64,000 nt of DNA from Eubacterium sp. 1001713B170207_170306_E7 (GCF_015547515.1 NZ_JADMVE010000004.1:186001-250000), one strand, 5' to 3'; positions 16,713 to 24,106 are shown, numbered from the stretch's first letter. A program made the numbers and translations. The notes: a model not told the origin generated them from the letters alone.

Positions 16713-17057
16713 TTAATTAATTAAATCCAAATTTACCCAGCTGTAGGCATACTTCTCCCCGGCTTTGGTCGATTTGGTCTTAATCTGGACAAAGGTGCAT
16801 CCCGGACCGCGGTACATGGGCAGCAGCTGGCTGCCCGGCAGAAGTGCCCGGGCCGCCTTTTCCGCCGCCGCGGTGCTCACGATGTCCCATTCCTCCAGCC
16901 ATTTTATAAGGGTGGCCTTACTCCGGTAGAATTCCAGCCCCCGCCAGTCCTCAAACCATACCCGCAGGCCGTGGCCTGCCTCCGGGTCTGTAAAAACCTC
17001 CACCCAGGCAATCCGGGTCTTTTCCTGAAGCACTGCGTACAAATCTTTTTTATTCAT
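16713..17057 (-). CDS. Hypothetical protein (114 residues)
   Basis: 114 residues, soluble, rich in Trp (including VWFEDWRGLEF, LIKWLEEWD, SWVNLDL). No recognised domain. The ATG at 17057 follows GAAGGAG. It lies downstream of the agrB terminator and upstream of the toxin-antitoxin promoter, in a segment of mixed small genes. Confidence 0.5.
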   Translation of the reverse strand: MNKKDLYAVLQEKTRIAWVEVFTDPEAGHGLRVWFEDWRGLEFYRSKATLIKWLEEWDIVSTAAAEKAARALLPGSQLLPMYRGPGCTFVQIKTKSTKAGEKYAYSWVNLDLIN

Positions 17058-17086
17058 AATAACTCCTTCTCTCTTTATTTAGAGCA

Positions 17087-17117
17087 AAAAAATAACAGAA
17101 AGCAGAAGCTCTCTGTT
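17087..17117 (-). terminator. Terminator after agrB
   Basis: AACAGAAAGC, AGAA loop, GCTCTCTGTT (one mismatch), then TATTTTTTT on the minus strand. Confidence 0.8.
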
Positions 17118-17165
17118 GGCGGGTGTCAAGCATTATCCCAGTTTCAATATTTAATTAAAGCAAGC

Positions 17166-17750
17166 CTAAGCCTGCCTCCTTTTTCCATACAGCGCCGCCA
17201 GCGACGACAGCGCAACCGTCAGAAGCCCCAGGGCCGCTCCGGCAGGCGCCGCGTTCCCGGGCGCCAGGTACCAGCCCGTCATGATCAGGGCCGTTAATAT
17301 CACCACAGTCAGCTTTGCCAGACGGCTCAGGCGCGCACGCTCCGCCCCGGTCAGCGGCTTATTCTCATGGGCCACCGGCGCTGTGAGCACAATGACCGGC
17401 ACGCCCAGGACAAGCGCCCCCAGAATAACCGGCAGGTAGTAAAGCGGCGGCAGAAAGGTGATCACTGCCAGAAACACCGAAAAAATGACCGTAAAGCTCA
17501 GGATACAGAAAAAATGTGAGGACGCGTGGTACCCTCCCGCAGACTGCCGGAGCACCAGAAAGGTGAGGACAAAGCCCACGCCCCCGGCTACCTGACCGGT
17601 GAGGCCAATCAAAAGCACCACCACCGCCAGATTGATAACCGCAGACAGCAGGAGCTCAAAGCTGTAAATATAGACCTCCCGGTCCTCAGCGTCAATGATG
17701 CGGTGGTGAATGAAGATGGACGTTAGTTTTTGGGATAGGTTGTGGATCAT
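17166..17750 (-). CDS. agrB: AgrB-family peptide-processing membrane protease
   Basis: 194 residues with about five to six membrane segments. The AgrB signature RQSAGGYHASSHFFC gives the catalytic pair His75 and Cys82, spaced seven residues apart as in Staphylococcus AgrB. AgrB cuts the C-terminal tail of the AgrD pro-peptide and forms the thiolactone ring. The ATG follows AGGAG. Its likely substrate is the 50-residue product of 18492-18644, with the two separated by a secreted-protein gene and a pseudogene rather than adjacent. More GC-rich than agrC/agrA, so it may have a separate history. Confidence 0.9.
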   Translation of the reverse strand: MIHNLSQKLTSIFIHHRIIDAEDREVYIYSFELLLSAVINLAVVVLLIGLTGQVAGGVGFVLTFLVLRQSAGGYHASSHFFCILSFTVIFSVFLAVITFLPPLYYLPVILGALVLGVPVIVLTAPVAHENKPLTGAERARLSRLAKLTVVILTALIMTGWYLAPGNAAPAGAALGLLTVALSSLAALYGKRRQA

Positions 17751-17774
17751 GGGGGATCTCCTATTTTATAATAT

Positions 17775-17945
17775 TTAATGCCAGAAATTCTGCTTCAGCT
17801 TTTCCAGGTCCGTATCAAAGCAATCCGATAATTCCTGATATTCTTCCACATCCAGCAAGGGTTTCCAGTCTATGAGCCGGGTTTCGCCTTTTTTGATAGA
17901 CTAGATGATTTGCCAGGGAGTATGGTTGTTGTAAACTTTACTCAT
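17775..17945 (-). pseudogene. Remnant resembling a small DUF2442-like protein, interrupted by TAG
   Basis: A 57-codon frame starts at ATG 17945 (MSKVYNNHTPWQII), meets TAG at codon 15 (17901-17903), then continues without a break as SIKKGETRLIDWKPLLDVEEYQELSDCF...NFWH to TAA. The G-E-T-R-L-I-D-W-K-P-L-L pattern resembles DUF2442 proteins, which often pair with DUF4160. No ribosome site precedes the later part. A decayed gene is the simplest reading. Confidence 0.45.
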
Positions 17946-17992
17946 CTAATTTAAAAGTTCTTTCTGTTTTTTATTTCATCGTGTAAACAAGA

Positions 17993-18021
17993 GCAGATAG
18001 CATAGTTATAATGCTATCTGC
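17993..18021 (-). terminator. Hairpin after the secreted-protein gene
   Basis: An 11-bp perfect stem (GCAGATAGCAT/ATGCTATCTGC, 7-nt loop) follows the stop of the secreted protein. The T-run on the minus strand is modest (CTCTTGTTT). The rest of the agrB to secreted-protein gap holds only the pseudogene. Confidence 0.6.
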
Positions 18022-18067
18022 TTTAAACAAAACACTTATTTATTCTGTCTTACAAAAATTCTTTAAC

Positions 18068-18397
18068 TCAAGCGCTTCCTACTAGATTTCCACCATACAA
18101 CACGGCAATATTATTGCCAGTAGTTACAGTTCTGATTAATTTAAGCCATCCTGAAACATAAGCTCCACCATACCATCCTTCTCTATAAAGACTAGTAGGA
18201 ATATAGTCTCCTACAGAATAGTTCATCCATTCTTCATGATATACAGTAACAGCGATTCTTGGTTGTATCTCTCCAGTTTGTATTGTTGTTGTTTCTTCAT
18301 TGGTTACTTTTTCATTTGCGAAAGCCGGCATCATTAGCGTCGTCATAATCAATAAAACAGCCACCAAAGAAACTGACAGTTTCTTACTTAGTTTCAT
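18068..18397 (-). CDS. Secreted small protein within the agr locus
   Basis: 109 residues. A classical signal peptide (MKLSKKLSVSLVAVLLIMTTLMMPAFA, likely cut after AFA at 27) leaves a mature protein of about 82 residues. That part starts with an acidic/Thr-rich stretch and then has an aromatic, Gly-rich body (YHEEWMNYSVGDYIPTSLYREGWYGGAYVSGWLKL, ending AVLYGGNLVGSA). There are no cysteines. ATG at 18397 follows AAAGGA. It lies between agrD and agrB on the same strand with low GC. Family not recognised. It may be a secreted effector, bacteriocin-like peptide or surface factor controlled by the agr circuit; this is inference from position. Confidence 0.65.
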   Translation of the reverse strand: MKLSKKLSVSLVAVLLIMTTLMMPAFANEKVTNEETTTIQTGEIQPRIAVTVYHEEWMNYSVGDYIPTSLYREGWYGGAYVSGWLKLIRTVTTGNNIAVLYGGNLVGSA

Positions 18398-18491
18398 TGT
18401 TTTTTCCTTTCTTATCATATTTTTTATATTTTTCCGTATATTATTTACTTCCCATTGGTATCACCCCTCTATCAAGTTATACATTTGAAAC

Positions 18492-18644
18492 TTATTTTTT
18501 ATATTTCGCCATTCTTTCCGGTTCTTTTGGCTGGTAGAATCCAAAACAAGCTGCAGCATTAGATGTAAAAATCCCCATTTCTAAAGCCAAAAATACAAAC
18601 AAAGGACCAAACCGTATCAATGCTTTTTTTACTTTACTTTTCAT
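18492..18644 (-). CDS. agrD: AgrD-like cyclic lactone autoinducer pro-peptide
   Basis: A 50-codon gene. The product starts MKSKVKKALIRFG, has an amphipathic/hydrophobic N-terminal helix (PLFVFLALEMGIFTSNAA), then the core ACFGFYQPKEPE and a charged tail (RMAKYKK). This layout matches the cyclic lactone autoinducer family: a Cys four residues before an aromatic residue (Cys33-Phe-Gly-Phe-Tyr37) as a five-residue thiolactone ring, followed by the conserved QPK-x-P-E cleavage tail. A ribosome site (AGAGGTAG) lies 6 nt before the ATG. It follows agrC (110 nt) and precedes the secreted-protein gene. AgrB at 17166-17750 would process it. Confidence 0.88.
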   Translation of the reverse strand: MKSKVKKALIRFGPLFVFLALEMGIFTSNAAACFGFYQPKEPERMAKYKK

Positions 18645-18671
18645 TTTTACTACCTCTTTTCAAATTTCTAT

Positions 18672-18709
18672 AAAAAAACTATCTTTAAATTAGGATAATT
18701 TAAAGATAG
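18672..18709 (-). terminator. Intrinsic terminator/attenuator between agrC and agrD
   Basis: A 14-bp perfect AT-rich stem (CTATCTTTAAATTA with TAATTTAAAGATAG, 3-nt loop) followed by TTTTTTT on the minus strand. Only 27 nt separate the T-run from the agrD start, so no separate promoter is visible downstream of it. Confidence 0.75.
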
Positions 18710-18753
18710 CATGATTTCGTTTTCTTATAAAGAGGGTTCGCAGAATTGACGGT

Positions 18754-20061
18754 TTATATCGCAGAATCAACAGAGTCTTTAAGGTTTAAATTGATCATCA
18801 GATAAAACCAGCCGTTTTTAACCTCATAATCCATCGTCCCATCATATTGTTTTGTTAACTGATATATTGTTTTAAGACCAAAGCCATGGTTCACCTGATC
18901 TTTTTTCGTTGTAATCAACCCATCTGAATCTTTGACTGGTTCTTTATCAATAGTATTTTTTATGTCGAGCAAAAGCATCCCCCCTGTTTTACGTAAGCTT
19001 AATATGATTTCCCCCTGTCCACAAGGCATTTTCTCACATGCCTCTAATGCATTATCCAATGCGTTTCCTAAAATAATACACAAATCCATCTCATCAACAA
19101 GTAACTCTTTTGGTAAAGAAATTTTCATATCAAACTGTATATTTTTTTCAAGAGCTTTAGTCTTTTTAACATTAACAACAGCATCAATTGCAGGATAGCC
19201 AGTACTGTAAGTAAGTTGTTTTATTGTGTGTATTTGCCTATCAACATATTGTCTAGCGGCATTTACATCTCCTATATCCAAATATCCTGAAAGTGCAATA
19301 AAAGCATTTTTCAAATCATGACGTATTTTTCTCATCTCTTCATTTGAGGATTCTAAACTCTGATAATAAGTACGTTGATTTTCGATTTGCTGCTTCAAAA
19401 AAAACTCCTTCAGGTTCTGTTCTTCAAGCTCTTCCTCCTTTTCAAAAAAGATAAATGAATAGATATTCCCAATAAAAAGGCCCGCAATCCCAATTAAACA
19501 CATCATTATACTAAAAGGATTTTCCATATCACTAAAGCTGAGTAATTGATACAATAAAACAATACTAGCCAAAGGAAGTACTAAAAGATAAATAGTTTTT
19601 TTGATAAATAGTTTACTAAAATCTGTTTTGTTACGAACGTACACAAAACTCACAAAACATAAAATTAAAAACTTTGTTAAAAGATTGCCCATTAACATTA
19701 ATTCAGCAGTAAAGCGAATCGTTTCGATATTTTCGCCACTTAAGAACATCAGTATGTATATAGCCAGTACATCACACAAAGCCATGACCACGCAGAAAAC
19801 CAGCGTCGCAACTAAACTGATCTTTACAGGAACACGATAAATAAAAAACATCAAAATACAGGCTGCTGCAGTAAATGAAATTAAAAGCAGTGGATTTTTC
19901 ACAAAGACAAGAGAAATCAAAATCCAAAGGCTTACCAGCGTGACTTCAAGCACAATCCAGCGCCGTTTAATCTTTTTCTCCCGTGAAAAGGCACGTACCC
20001 AATAATAAATCAAAACCGCCTCAAACACGGCCGCAAAGATTTGTACCCATATCTCCTTCAT
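18754..20061 (-). CDS. agrC: AgrC-like GHKL sensor histidine kinase
   Basis: 435 residues. Six or so membrane helices occupy roughly residues 5-210, then a coiled linker (EKEEELEEQNLKEFFLKQQIENQRTYY). The kinase core has the H-box RKIRHDLKNAF near 250, N-box NALDNALEACEK and G-box HGFGLKTIYQL. This is the HPK10/AgrC arrangement that senses thiolactone peptides. The gene starts 1 nt after the response-regulator stop, so the two are cotranscribed. The DNA is AT-rich compared with the phage-like region and hemW. Its natural ligand would be the AgrD-derived peptide encoded next door. Confidence 0.87.
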   Translation of the reverse strand: MKEIWVQIFAAVFEAVLIYYWVRAFSREKKIKRRWIVLEVTLVSLWILISLVFVKNPLLLISFTAAACILMFFIYRVPVKISLVATLVFCVVMALCDVLAIYILMFLSGENIETIRFTAELMLMGNLLTKFLILCFVSFVYVRNKTDFSKLFIKKTIYLLVLPLASIVLLYQLLSFSDMENPFSIMMCLIGIAGLFIGNIYSFIFFEKEEELEEQNLKEFFLKQQIENQRTYYQSLESSNEEMRKIRHDLKNAFIALSGYLDIGDVNAARQYVDRQIHTIKQLTYSTGYPAIDAVVNVKKTKALEKNIQFDMKISLPKELLVDEMDLCIILGNALDNALEACEKMPCGQGEIILSLRKTGGMLLLDIKNTIDKEPVKDSDGLITTKKDQVNHGFGLKTIYQLTKQYDGTMDYEVKNGWFYLMINLNLKDSVDSAI

Positions 20062-20062
20062 A

Positions 20063-20779
20063 TCAAATGCCTACTTTGCTTTGATAGTCTAAATGAGCTT
20101 TTTTTGCTTCATTTTTATATTTTCTGCTGACCGGCAGCGGTTCTTCCCGATCTTTTAAAAACACCTTATCACTGAGGAACTTTTTAATATACTGCATATT
20201 AATGAGATAGCTCTGATGGATACGGATAAATCCATGGGCGGCGAGCCGCTTTTCTTCTTCATTCAGCTTGCCGACAATTTTATAATCTTTATCCTTTGTA
20301 TGGATAATCACACTCCATCTTTGGGATTCTAAATAAATGAGCGCTGTTATTGGAACACTCATTCTGACACTGTTATACTCAAAATTATATTTTTGTTTTT
20401 TTAGAACATACTGTGCCAGCGCCCTGTCTATTTCCTCATGAAAAAAGGAATCATCTAAAGGCTTTTTCAGATATTGAAAAGCATCTAACCGAAACGCATG
20501 GGAAACATAGGCATCATGCGAGGTCACATAGATTAACAGAGTCTCCTCAAACACTGTTTTTAAACGGGCTCCGAGGGTAATTCCGTCCATATCCGGCATC
20601 TCAATATCCAGAAAGACCAGATCAAAAGGCCTTTTTTCTGCCGATTGTAAAAGCGCCTGTCCTCTTTCAAAAAATAAAATCTCCGGTTTAAACTTTTTAT
20701 CCTTAAAATAATCCTCAAGCCGTTTTTTCAAGTCCTGTCTGAAATAGACTTCATCATCACACACACCAATTCGGAACAT
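20063..20779 (-). CDS. agrA: AgrA-like LytTR response regulator
   Basis: 238 residues. The N-terminal receiver has the acidic pair DD at 8-9, phospho-acceptor Asp58 in VFLDIEMP, Thr/Ser (YVTS) near 105 and Lys in LKKP near 126. The C-terminal LytTR DNA-binding domain is clear (ITALIYLESQRWSVIIHTKD...FIRIHQSYLINMQYIKKF...LPVSRKYKN). AgrA/ComE-type proteins bind paired imperfect direct repeats upstream of targets; I could not identify such repeats by eye. It is the first gene of the agrAC unit. Confidence 0.87.
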   Translation of the reverse strand: MFRIGVCDDEVYFRQDLKKRLEDYFKDKKFKPEILFFERGQALLQSAEKRPFDLVFLDIEMPDMDGITLGARLKTVFEETLLIYVTSHDAYVSHAFRLDAFQYLKKPLDDSFFHEEIDRALAQYVLKKQKYNFEYNSVRMSVPITALIYLESQRWSVIIHTKDKDYKIVGKLNEEEKRLAAHGFIRIHQSYLINMQYIKKFLSDKVFLKDREEPLPVSRKYKNEAKKAHLDYQSKVGI

Positions 20780-20823
20780 TTTTATGGCCTCCTCTCTCCG
20801 TCCAGCGATTTATGCTTTATTTT

Positions 20824-20832
20824 ATTATAACA
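20824..20832 (-). promoter_or_regulatory. Extended -10 promoter element before agrA
   Basis: TGTTATAAT on the minus strand, about 45 nt before the agrA start. The -35 region is weak, consistent with dependence on an activator. Confidence 0.45.
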
Positions 20833-20875
20833 TTTTCAACTTATAAAAGATATCGATATATTTTTTAAACACATT

Positions 20876-20911
20876 AAAAAAGACAGAAAGCCTTTACTTC
20901 CTGTCTTTTTT
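20876..20911. terminator. Terminator after lipoprotein gene
   Basis: AAAAAAGACAG-A-AAG pairs with CTT-C-CTGTCTTTTTT around a short loop; it separates the lipoprotein gene from agrA. Confidence 0.8.
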
Positions 20912-20940
20912 GACGATTCACCTGCTATTCAAACTAGCGT

Positions 20941-21444
20941 TTATGTCACTTTCTCAAAATAAACCCGCACTCTGTTATCCTCTGGCACAAGCTCGGCGCG
21001 ATCCATATGGTATTCGATTCCCTGATCCTTAACCGATTCATTTAATGCTGACAGATCACTCTCCATTTTTTCTTTACATTCATCCCACGATTCATAGTAT
21101 TTTAGAATATATACATCTTTGTTGACGCTTCTGTATGTGGCATCAACCTTTGAATCGGAGCTTGGCGCACCGTCTGTATAGCGTATGTCTGTTAGAACGA
21201 TTTCTGCTTTATCCGGGTCCACAAGCGCGTTCATTGTCTCCAGATCCTTTTGGTATTCCGACCGGAACGCCTTGATATTGTCGTACTGTTTAAAAATCGC
21301 GTTCTGATTGTTCTCTACCTGTTCTTCCATGGTTTTTTCCACTTTGTTTTCCTTCTGCTCATCTTTTTTATTCAGCGTGCATCCTGACAACGGCAAAGAC
21401 AAAACAAGCAATGCCAGCATTGCTGCGAACAATTTCTTTTTCAT
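20941..21444 (-). CDS. Putative lipoprotein, paralog of the one at 22541
   Basis: 167 residues. A lipoprotein signal peptide with lipobox LSGC (Cys20) is followed by a Lys/Glu-rich linker and a conserved body: EEQVENNQNAIFKQYDNIKAF, LETMNALVDPDKAEIVLTDIRY, ILKYYESWDE, LSALNESVKDQGIEY, RAELVPEDNRVRVYFEKV. The same blocks occur in order in the 172-residue lipoprotein at 22541-23059. ATG at 21444 follows GGGAG; the in-frame extension upstream lacks a ribosome site. It would be a surface protein facing the peptide signals of the adjacent agr locus. Family unknown. Confidence 0.75.
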   Translation of the reverse strand: MKKKLFAAMLALLVLSLPLSGCTLNKKDEQKENKVEKTMEEQVENNQNAIFKQYDNIKAFRSEYQKDLETMNALVDPDKAEIVLTDIRYTDGAPSSDSKVDATYRSVNKDVYILKYYESWDECKEKMESDLSALNESVKDQGIEYHMDRAELVPEDNRVRVYFEKVT

Positions 21445-21535
21445 TTTTTCTCCCTTCTTTCGGGTTTTATCCCTAAAAATCTCGGGCACTCCCAAGCTTA
21501 CTTTTTTAGATTAGACCTCTCCTTTTATTTTATCA

Positions 21536-21563
21536 AATATAACATGTTTTTACATGCTGTAAA
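21536..21563 (-). promoter_or_regulatory. Promoter of the 20941 lipoprotein gene
   Basis: TTTACA, 16 bp, TATATT on the minus strand. The spacer contains the small palindrome CATGT-AAAA-ACATG. The rest of the 400-nt region between the lipoprotein and the gene at 21843 shows no other gene. Confidence 0.55.
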
Positions 21564-21782
21564 AGATCCTTCGCAAAATTAACACTCTATCTCACAATAT
21601 TGACCAAAATATTATCTTTTCAAACGGCTTTATTTCCGCTCAACCACATCCACATCCTTAATGAAGAAAAATCCTGCAAAGTATCTCAAATCAAAGTCTA
21701 TTGACAGGGCTTTTTCCTTTCTGTTTGTGGCGGACGACAGGATAAAAGGGGAGGTTTATCATGCAACATTCAAGGAATACTA

Positions 21783-21811
21783 TTGCATTCACCTCCCATG
21801 TACTGTATAAT
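21783..21811 (+). promoter_or_regulatory. Promoter of the small plus-strand gene
   Basis: TTGCAT, 17 bp, TATAAT on the plus strand, 32 nt before the TTG start codon. Confidence 0.65.
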
Positions 21812-21842
21812 TAAAGCAAAATTTAGAATAGGAGGTAGTCTT

Positions 21843-21998
21843 TTGTACGAATACAAAGTTTTAACCTTAAGTGTTAAGGAAAGTGAAAAAACCTATAATC
21901 AACTTGCTAAAGAAGGCTGGCGAGTGGTTTCTGTAATATCGAATCTTGCCAAAGGAATGGGCGTTATCGCAACATTGGAAAGAACAATCAAAGAATAA
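21843..21998 (+). CDS. Small DUF4177-like protein with TTG start
   Basis: 51 residues: (M)YEYKVLTLSVKESEKTYNQLAKEGWRVVSV...GVIATLERTIKE. The YEYKV...LN.LA.EGWRVV...A.LER pattern is typical of DUF4177 proteins, small cytoplasmic proteins of unknown role. The start is TTG at 21843 with a perfect AGGAGG seven nucleotides before it. A longer reading from an ATG at 21783 starts inside the promoter and was rejected. It is flanked by a promoter and a hairpin at 22025, so it is a single-gene unit. Confidence 0.75.
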   Translation: MYEYKVLTLSVKESEKTYNQLAKEGWRVVSVISNLAKGMGVIATLERTIKE

Positions 21999-22024
21999 AA
22001 TCATATAAAATTAGTATAGTATTA

Positions 22025-22059
22025 CAAAGCGGTTAGCCTTTTATTGATTAACCGCTTTG
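22025..22059 (+). terminator. Hairpin after the DUF4177-like gene
   Basis: An 11-bp perfect stem (CAAAGCGGTTA/TAACCGCTTTG, 13-nt loop) with only a short T-rich tail. The remaining sequence up to 22244 shows nothing recognisable. Confidence 0.55.
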
Positions 22060-22244
22060 CATTGCTAAAAAGGACACTTTATTTGGTGTTCCAATTTATT
22101 TTATAGTCCTTAAATATAGCATTTATATGGATAATCGTTTTTTTGATATCAAATTTTGATAACCTAATTGATCAACCAACGCCTAATCGTTAAACCAACC
22201 CTCTATCCGCATCCCCCTTTCTAAAATTATTTTTCTCCTCTTTA

Positions 22245-22517
22245 CTAACTTAGCTTTTCCTCTATTCTCCTGCAAAGAAAATGCCCGGCCATCACAATGA
22301 CAAAAAACAAAACCACCGGAATAAAAAACTGAAAGAACACCACAAAGCCCGGCTGCCCCTTAAGGCCCATCCCGGTCACGCCAAAAAGCGCCTCATTAAT
22401 TTGGTAAAGGGGCTTGCGGAGCCAGTGGAACAGCTGGTAGTTAATCATTATATCCACTGCAATAATGGCGCTGTAAACCACCCAGCTGATCCCTTTTCCG
22501 ATTTTATCTCTTTCCAT
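22245..22517 (-). CDS. Small membrane protein (2 membrane segments)
   Basis: 90 residues. Membrane segments at about 10-28 and 58-82, with a short middle loop (LYQINEALFGVTGMGLKGQPGF). The ATG follows GGGAGGC. The topology and the VTG position resemble the 87-residue product at 23843-24106, so the two may be paralogs. It is the last gene of a run of small membrane and lipoprotein genes. No function is recognised. Confidence 0.55.
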   Translation of the reverse strand: MERDKIGKGISWVVYSAIIAVDIMINYQLFHWLRKPLYQINEALFGVTGMGLKGQPGFVVFFQFFIPVVLFFVIVMAGHFLCRRIEEKLS

Positions 22518-22540
22518 ATGCCGCCTCCCTGCTCATCGCT

Positions 22541-23059
22541 TTAACTCTTTCCATCCACCTTTTCATAATAGGCCCGGACATTCTCCTGCTCTGGCACAAG
22601 CTCTGCGATGGTGGGCTTATAGGTGACGCCCTGATCCCTCACGCTCTCATTCAGGGCTGCCAGGTCGCTTTCTTTTAATGCGCCGTATTCTTCAAAAGAG
22701 TCGTAATACTTCAGCACATATTTATCTTTATCAATCATTTTGTAAGTTGCTTTTACTTTTGATGTATTTTTTGTCGCGGTCTGCAGATTCTCGTATTCAA
22801 GATTAGTCAGCACAATGTCGTATTTCTTTGGGTCCACCAGGCCGTTCATGGTTCTCAGGTCATTCTGATACACGGCTCTGAAGGCCTTGATATTATCGTA
22901 TTCCTTAAAAATAGTGCTTCTGTTATTCTGAACCTGCTCCTCAATGCTCCTCTCGGACAGAGGGATTTCCTCGCTCTTATCTTCCTCTGCCGAGCAGCCA
23001 AAAAGGGATAAACAGCAGACAGACAACAACACAAGCACTGCCAATCGTTTCTTTTTCAT
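22541..23059 (-). CDS. Putative lipoprotein, paralog of the one at 20941
   Basis: 172 residues. Signal peptide with lipobox SLFGC (Cys22). The body shares with the 20941 product the blocks EEQVQNNRSTIFKEYDNIKAFRAVYQ, MNGLVDPKKYDIVLTNLEY, YVLKYYDSFEE, SDLAALNESVRDQGVTY and AELVPEQENVRAYYEKV. It lies between a four-segment and a two-segment membrane protein gene, with 25-nt gaps on each side, so the three are probably cotranscribed. Confidence 0.75.
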   Translation of the reverse strand: MKKKRLAVLVLLSVCCLSLFGCSAEEDKSEEIPLSERSIEEQVQNNRSTIFKEYDNIKAFRAVYQNDLRTMNGLVDPKKYDIVLTNLEYENLQTATKNTSKVKATYKMIDKDKYVLKYYDSFEEYGALKESDLAALNESVRDQGVTYKPTIAELVPEQENVRAYYEKVDGKS

Positions 23060-23084
23060 TTTTTACCTCTCATCTCTTTAAACT

Positions 23085-23498
23085 CTACAGGGCTTTGGCT
23101 TTCTTCCAAAGGCTCTCTGCCAGAAGAAACAGGTAATAGCCCATCACCAAAAGGGATATGATCGTAAATGACGGCACCCGGACAAAGAACAGCAGCTTCA
23201 CACCCAGTCCGCCCAAGCCAGTGTAATAGACCATCCAAAATACAATGGGAACCACGAAATTGACAGCGATTATTCCTTTTGCCCACTTTGTGCCATACAC
23301 ATTTTGGGGAATGGTATGCAGGCCTGCCAGCAGGATTCCAATAACAGGGTACAGCAACAGGGTAAAAATAAAAAGAAAATTTCCATAGGCCGGCATGGTG
23401 GCGCTCGGCCTGTAATACTCATACCAGTGCACAGTTACCAGTGCTAAAATGATATACGGCACTGCTGCCAGGTAGACGAAATATATTTTATTTTTCAT
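23085..23498 (-). CDS. Small membrane protein (4 membrane segments), copy B
   Basis: 137 residues with four predicted membrane segments (about 5-22, 40-62, 75-95, 108-128). It ends ...LLVMGYYLFLLAESLWKKAKAL. The 123-residue product at 24103-24474 has the same size, topology and ending (FLLFGYYLYLLVISLRKGEQP), indicating duplication. The ATG follows GGAGGAG. Function unknown. Confidence 0.6.
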   Translation of the reverse strand: MKNKIYFVYLAAVPYIILALVTVHWYEYYRPSATMPAYGNFLFIFTLLLYPVIGILLAGLHTIPQNVYGTKWAKGIIAVNFVVPIVFWMVYYTGLGGLGVKLLFFVRVPSFTIISLLVMGYYLFLLAESLWKKAKAL

Positions 23499-23534
23499 GA
23501 CGCTCCTCCAGACTAAAGCACGGTTCCCATTTTC

Positions 23535-23780
23535 CTACCACTTATAAAAACACGTCATCTGGTCCACAAAAAAGTGGTTGATAATGACCTGATTCTGGCC
23601 TACCTTAAAATGAAAGAATTTTTGCAGTTCATAAATATAAGGGAGGGTATTCCTGTCGGGTTTAAAATAAATGACTGAGGCAACCTCGTCGGGCATGTTT
23701 TCTCTCAGCCGTTCCCGGTATTCTGAAAAAAATTCTTCTGCGTAAGCTTTTGCCGGTTTGGATAATTTCTGGTACTGCAT
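23535..23780 (-). CDS. Small soluble hypothetical protein
   Basis: 81 residues (MQYQKLSKPAKAYAEEFFSEYRERLRENMPDEVASVIYFKPDRN...). Charged and helical at the N terminus with a beta-like, aromatic C terminus. ATG at 23780 follows AAAGGAG. An in-frame extension of 33 codons upstream was rejected because it overlaps the upstream gene without a ribosome site. It sits between the two membrane-protein pairs. No family recognised. Confidence 0.5.
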   Translation of the reverse strand: MQYQKLSKPAKAYAEEFFSEYRERLRENMPDEVASVIYFKPDRNTLPYIYELQKFFHFKVGQNQVIINHFFVDQMTCFYKW

Positions 23781-23842
23781 ACGAGCATCTCCTTTCATAT
23801 TTAAAAACACTTTTTGAGAGCGCGGTATTTTACACCCAGGGC

Positions 23843-24106
23843 TCAGGGTTCTTCGGACTTTTTCTTTTCGAGGTCCCACCGGTAGAACAGATAGATGAGC
23901 ACCGTCACATTGATGGCAAGGGTCCAGGCTGGCACCATTTCCATTCCTCCCAGGTAACCCAGATACGCCACCGCGCTATTGCCTGTGACGCTGGACAGGG
24001 TCATAAAAATAAGGTTTGAGGCCGTACCAACCATAAAATGTAAATAGTAGGCGATCAGCGGCGACAGCGCGCAGAGGATCATCCCGTTTCGCATATACTT
24101 TTTCAC
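23843..24106 (-). CDS. Small membrane protein (2 membrane segments), GTG start
   Basis: 87 residues. Membrane segments at about 9-30 and 55-75, then a charged tail (RWDLEKKKSEEP). The GTG start overlaps the upstream stop (GTGA) and has GGGGGAG in front, so translation is coupled to the 24103 gene. It resembles the 22245 product in layout. Confidence 0.55.
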   Translation of the reverse strand: MKKYMRNGMILCALSPLIAYYLHFMVGTASNLIFMTLSSVTGNSAVAYLGYLGGMEMVPAWTLAINVTVLIYLFYRWDLEKKKSEEP

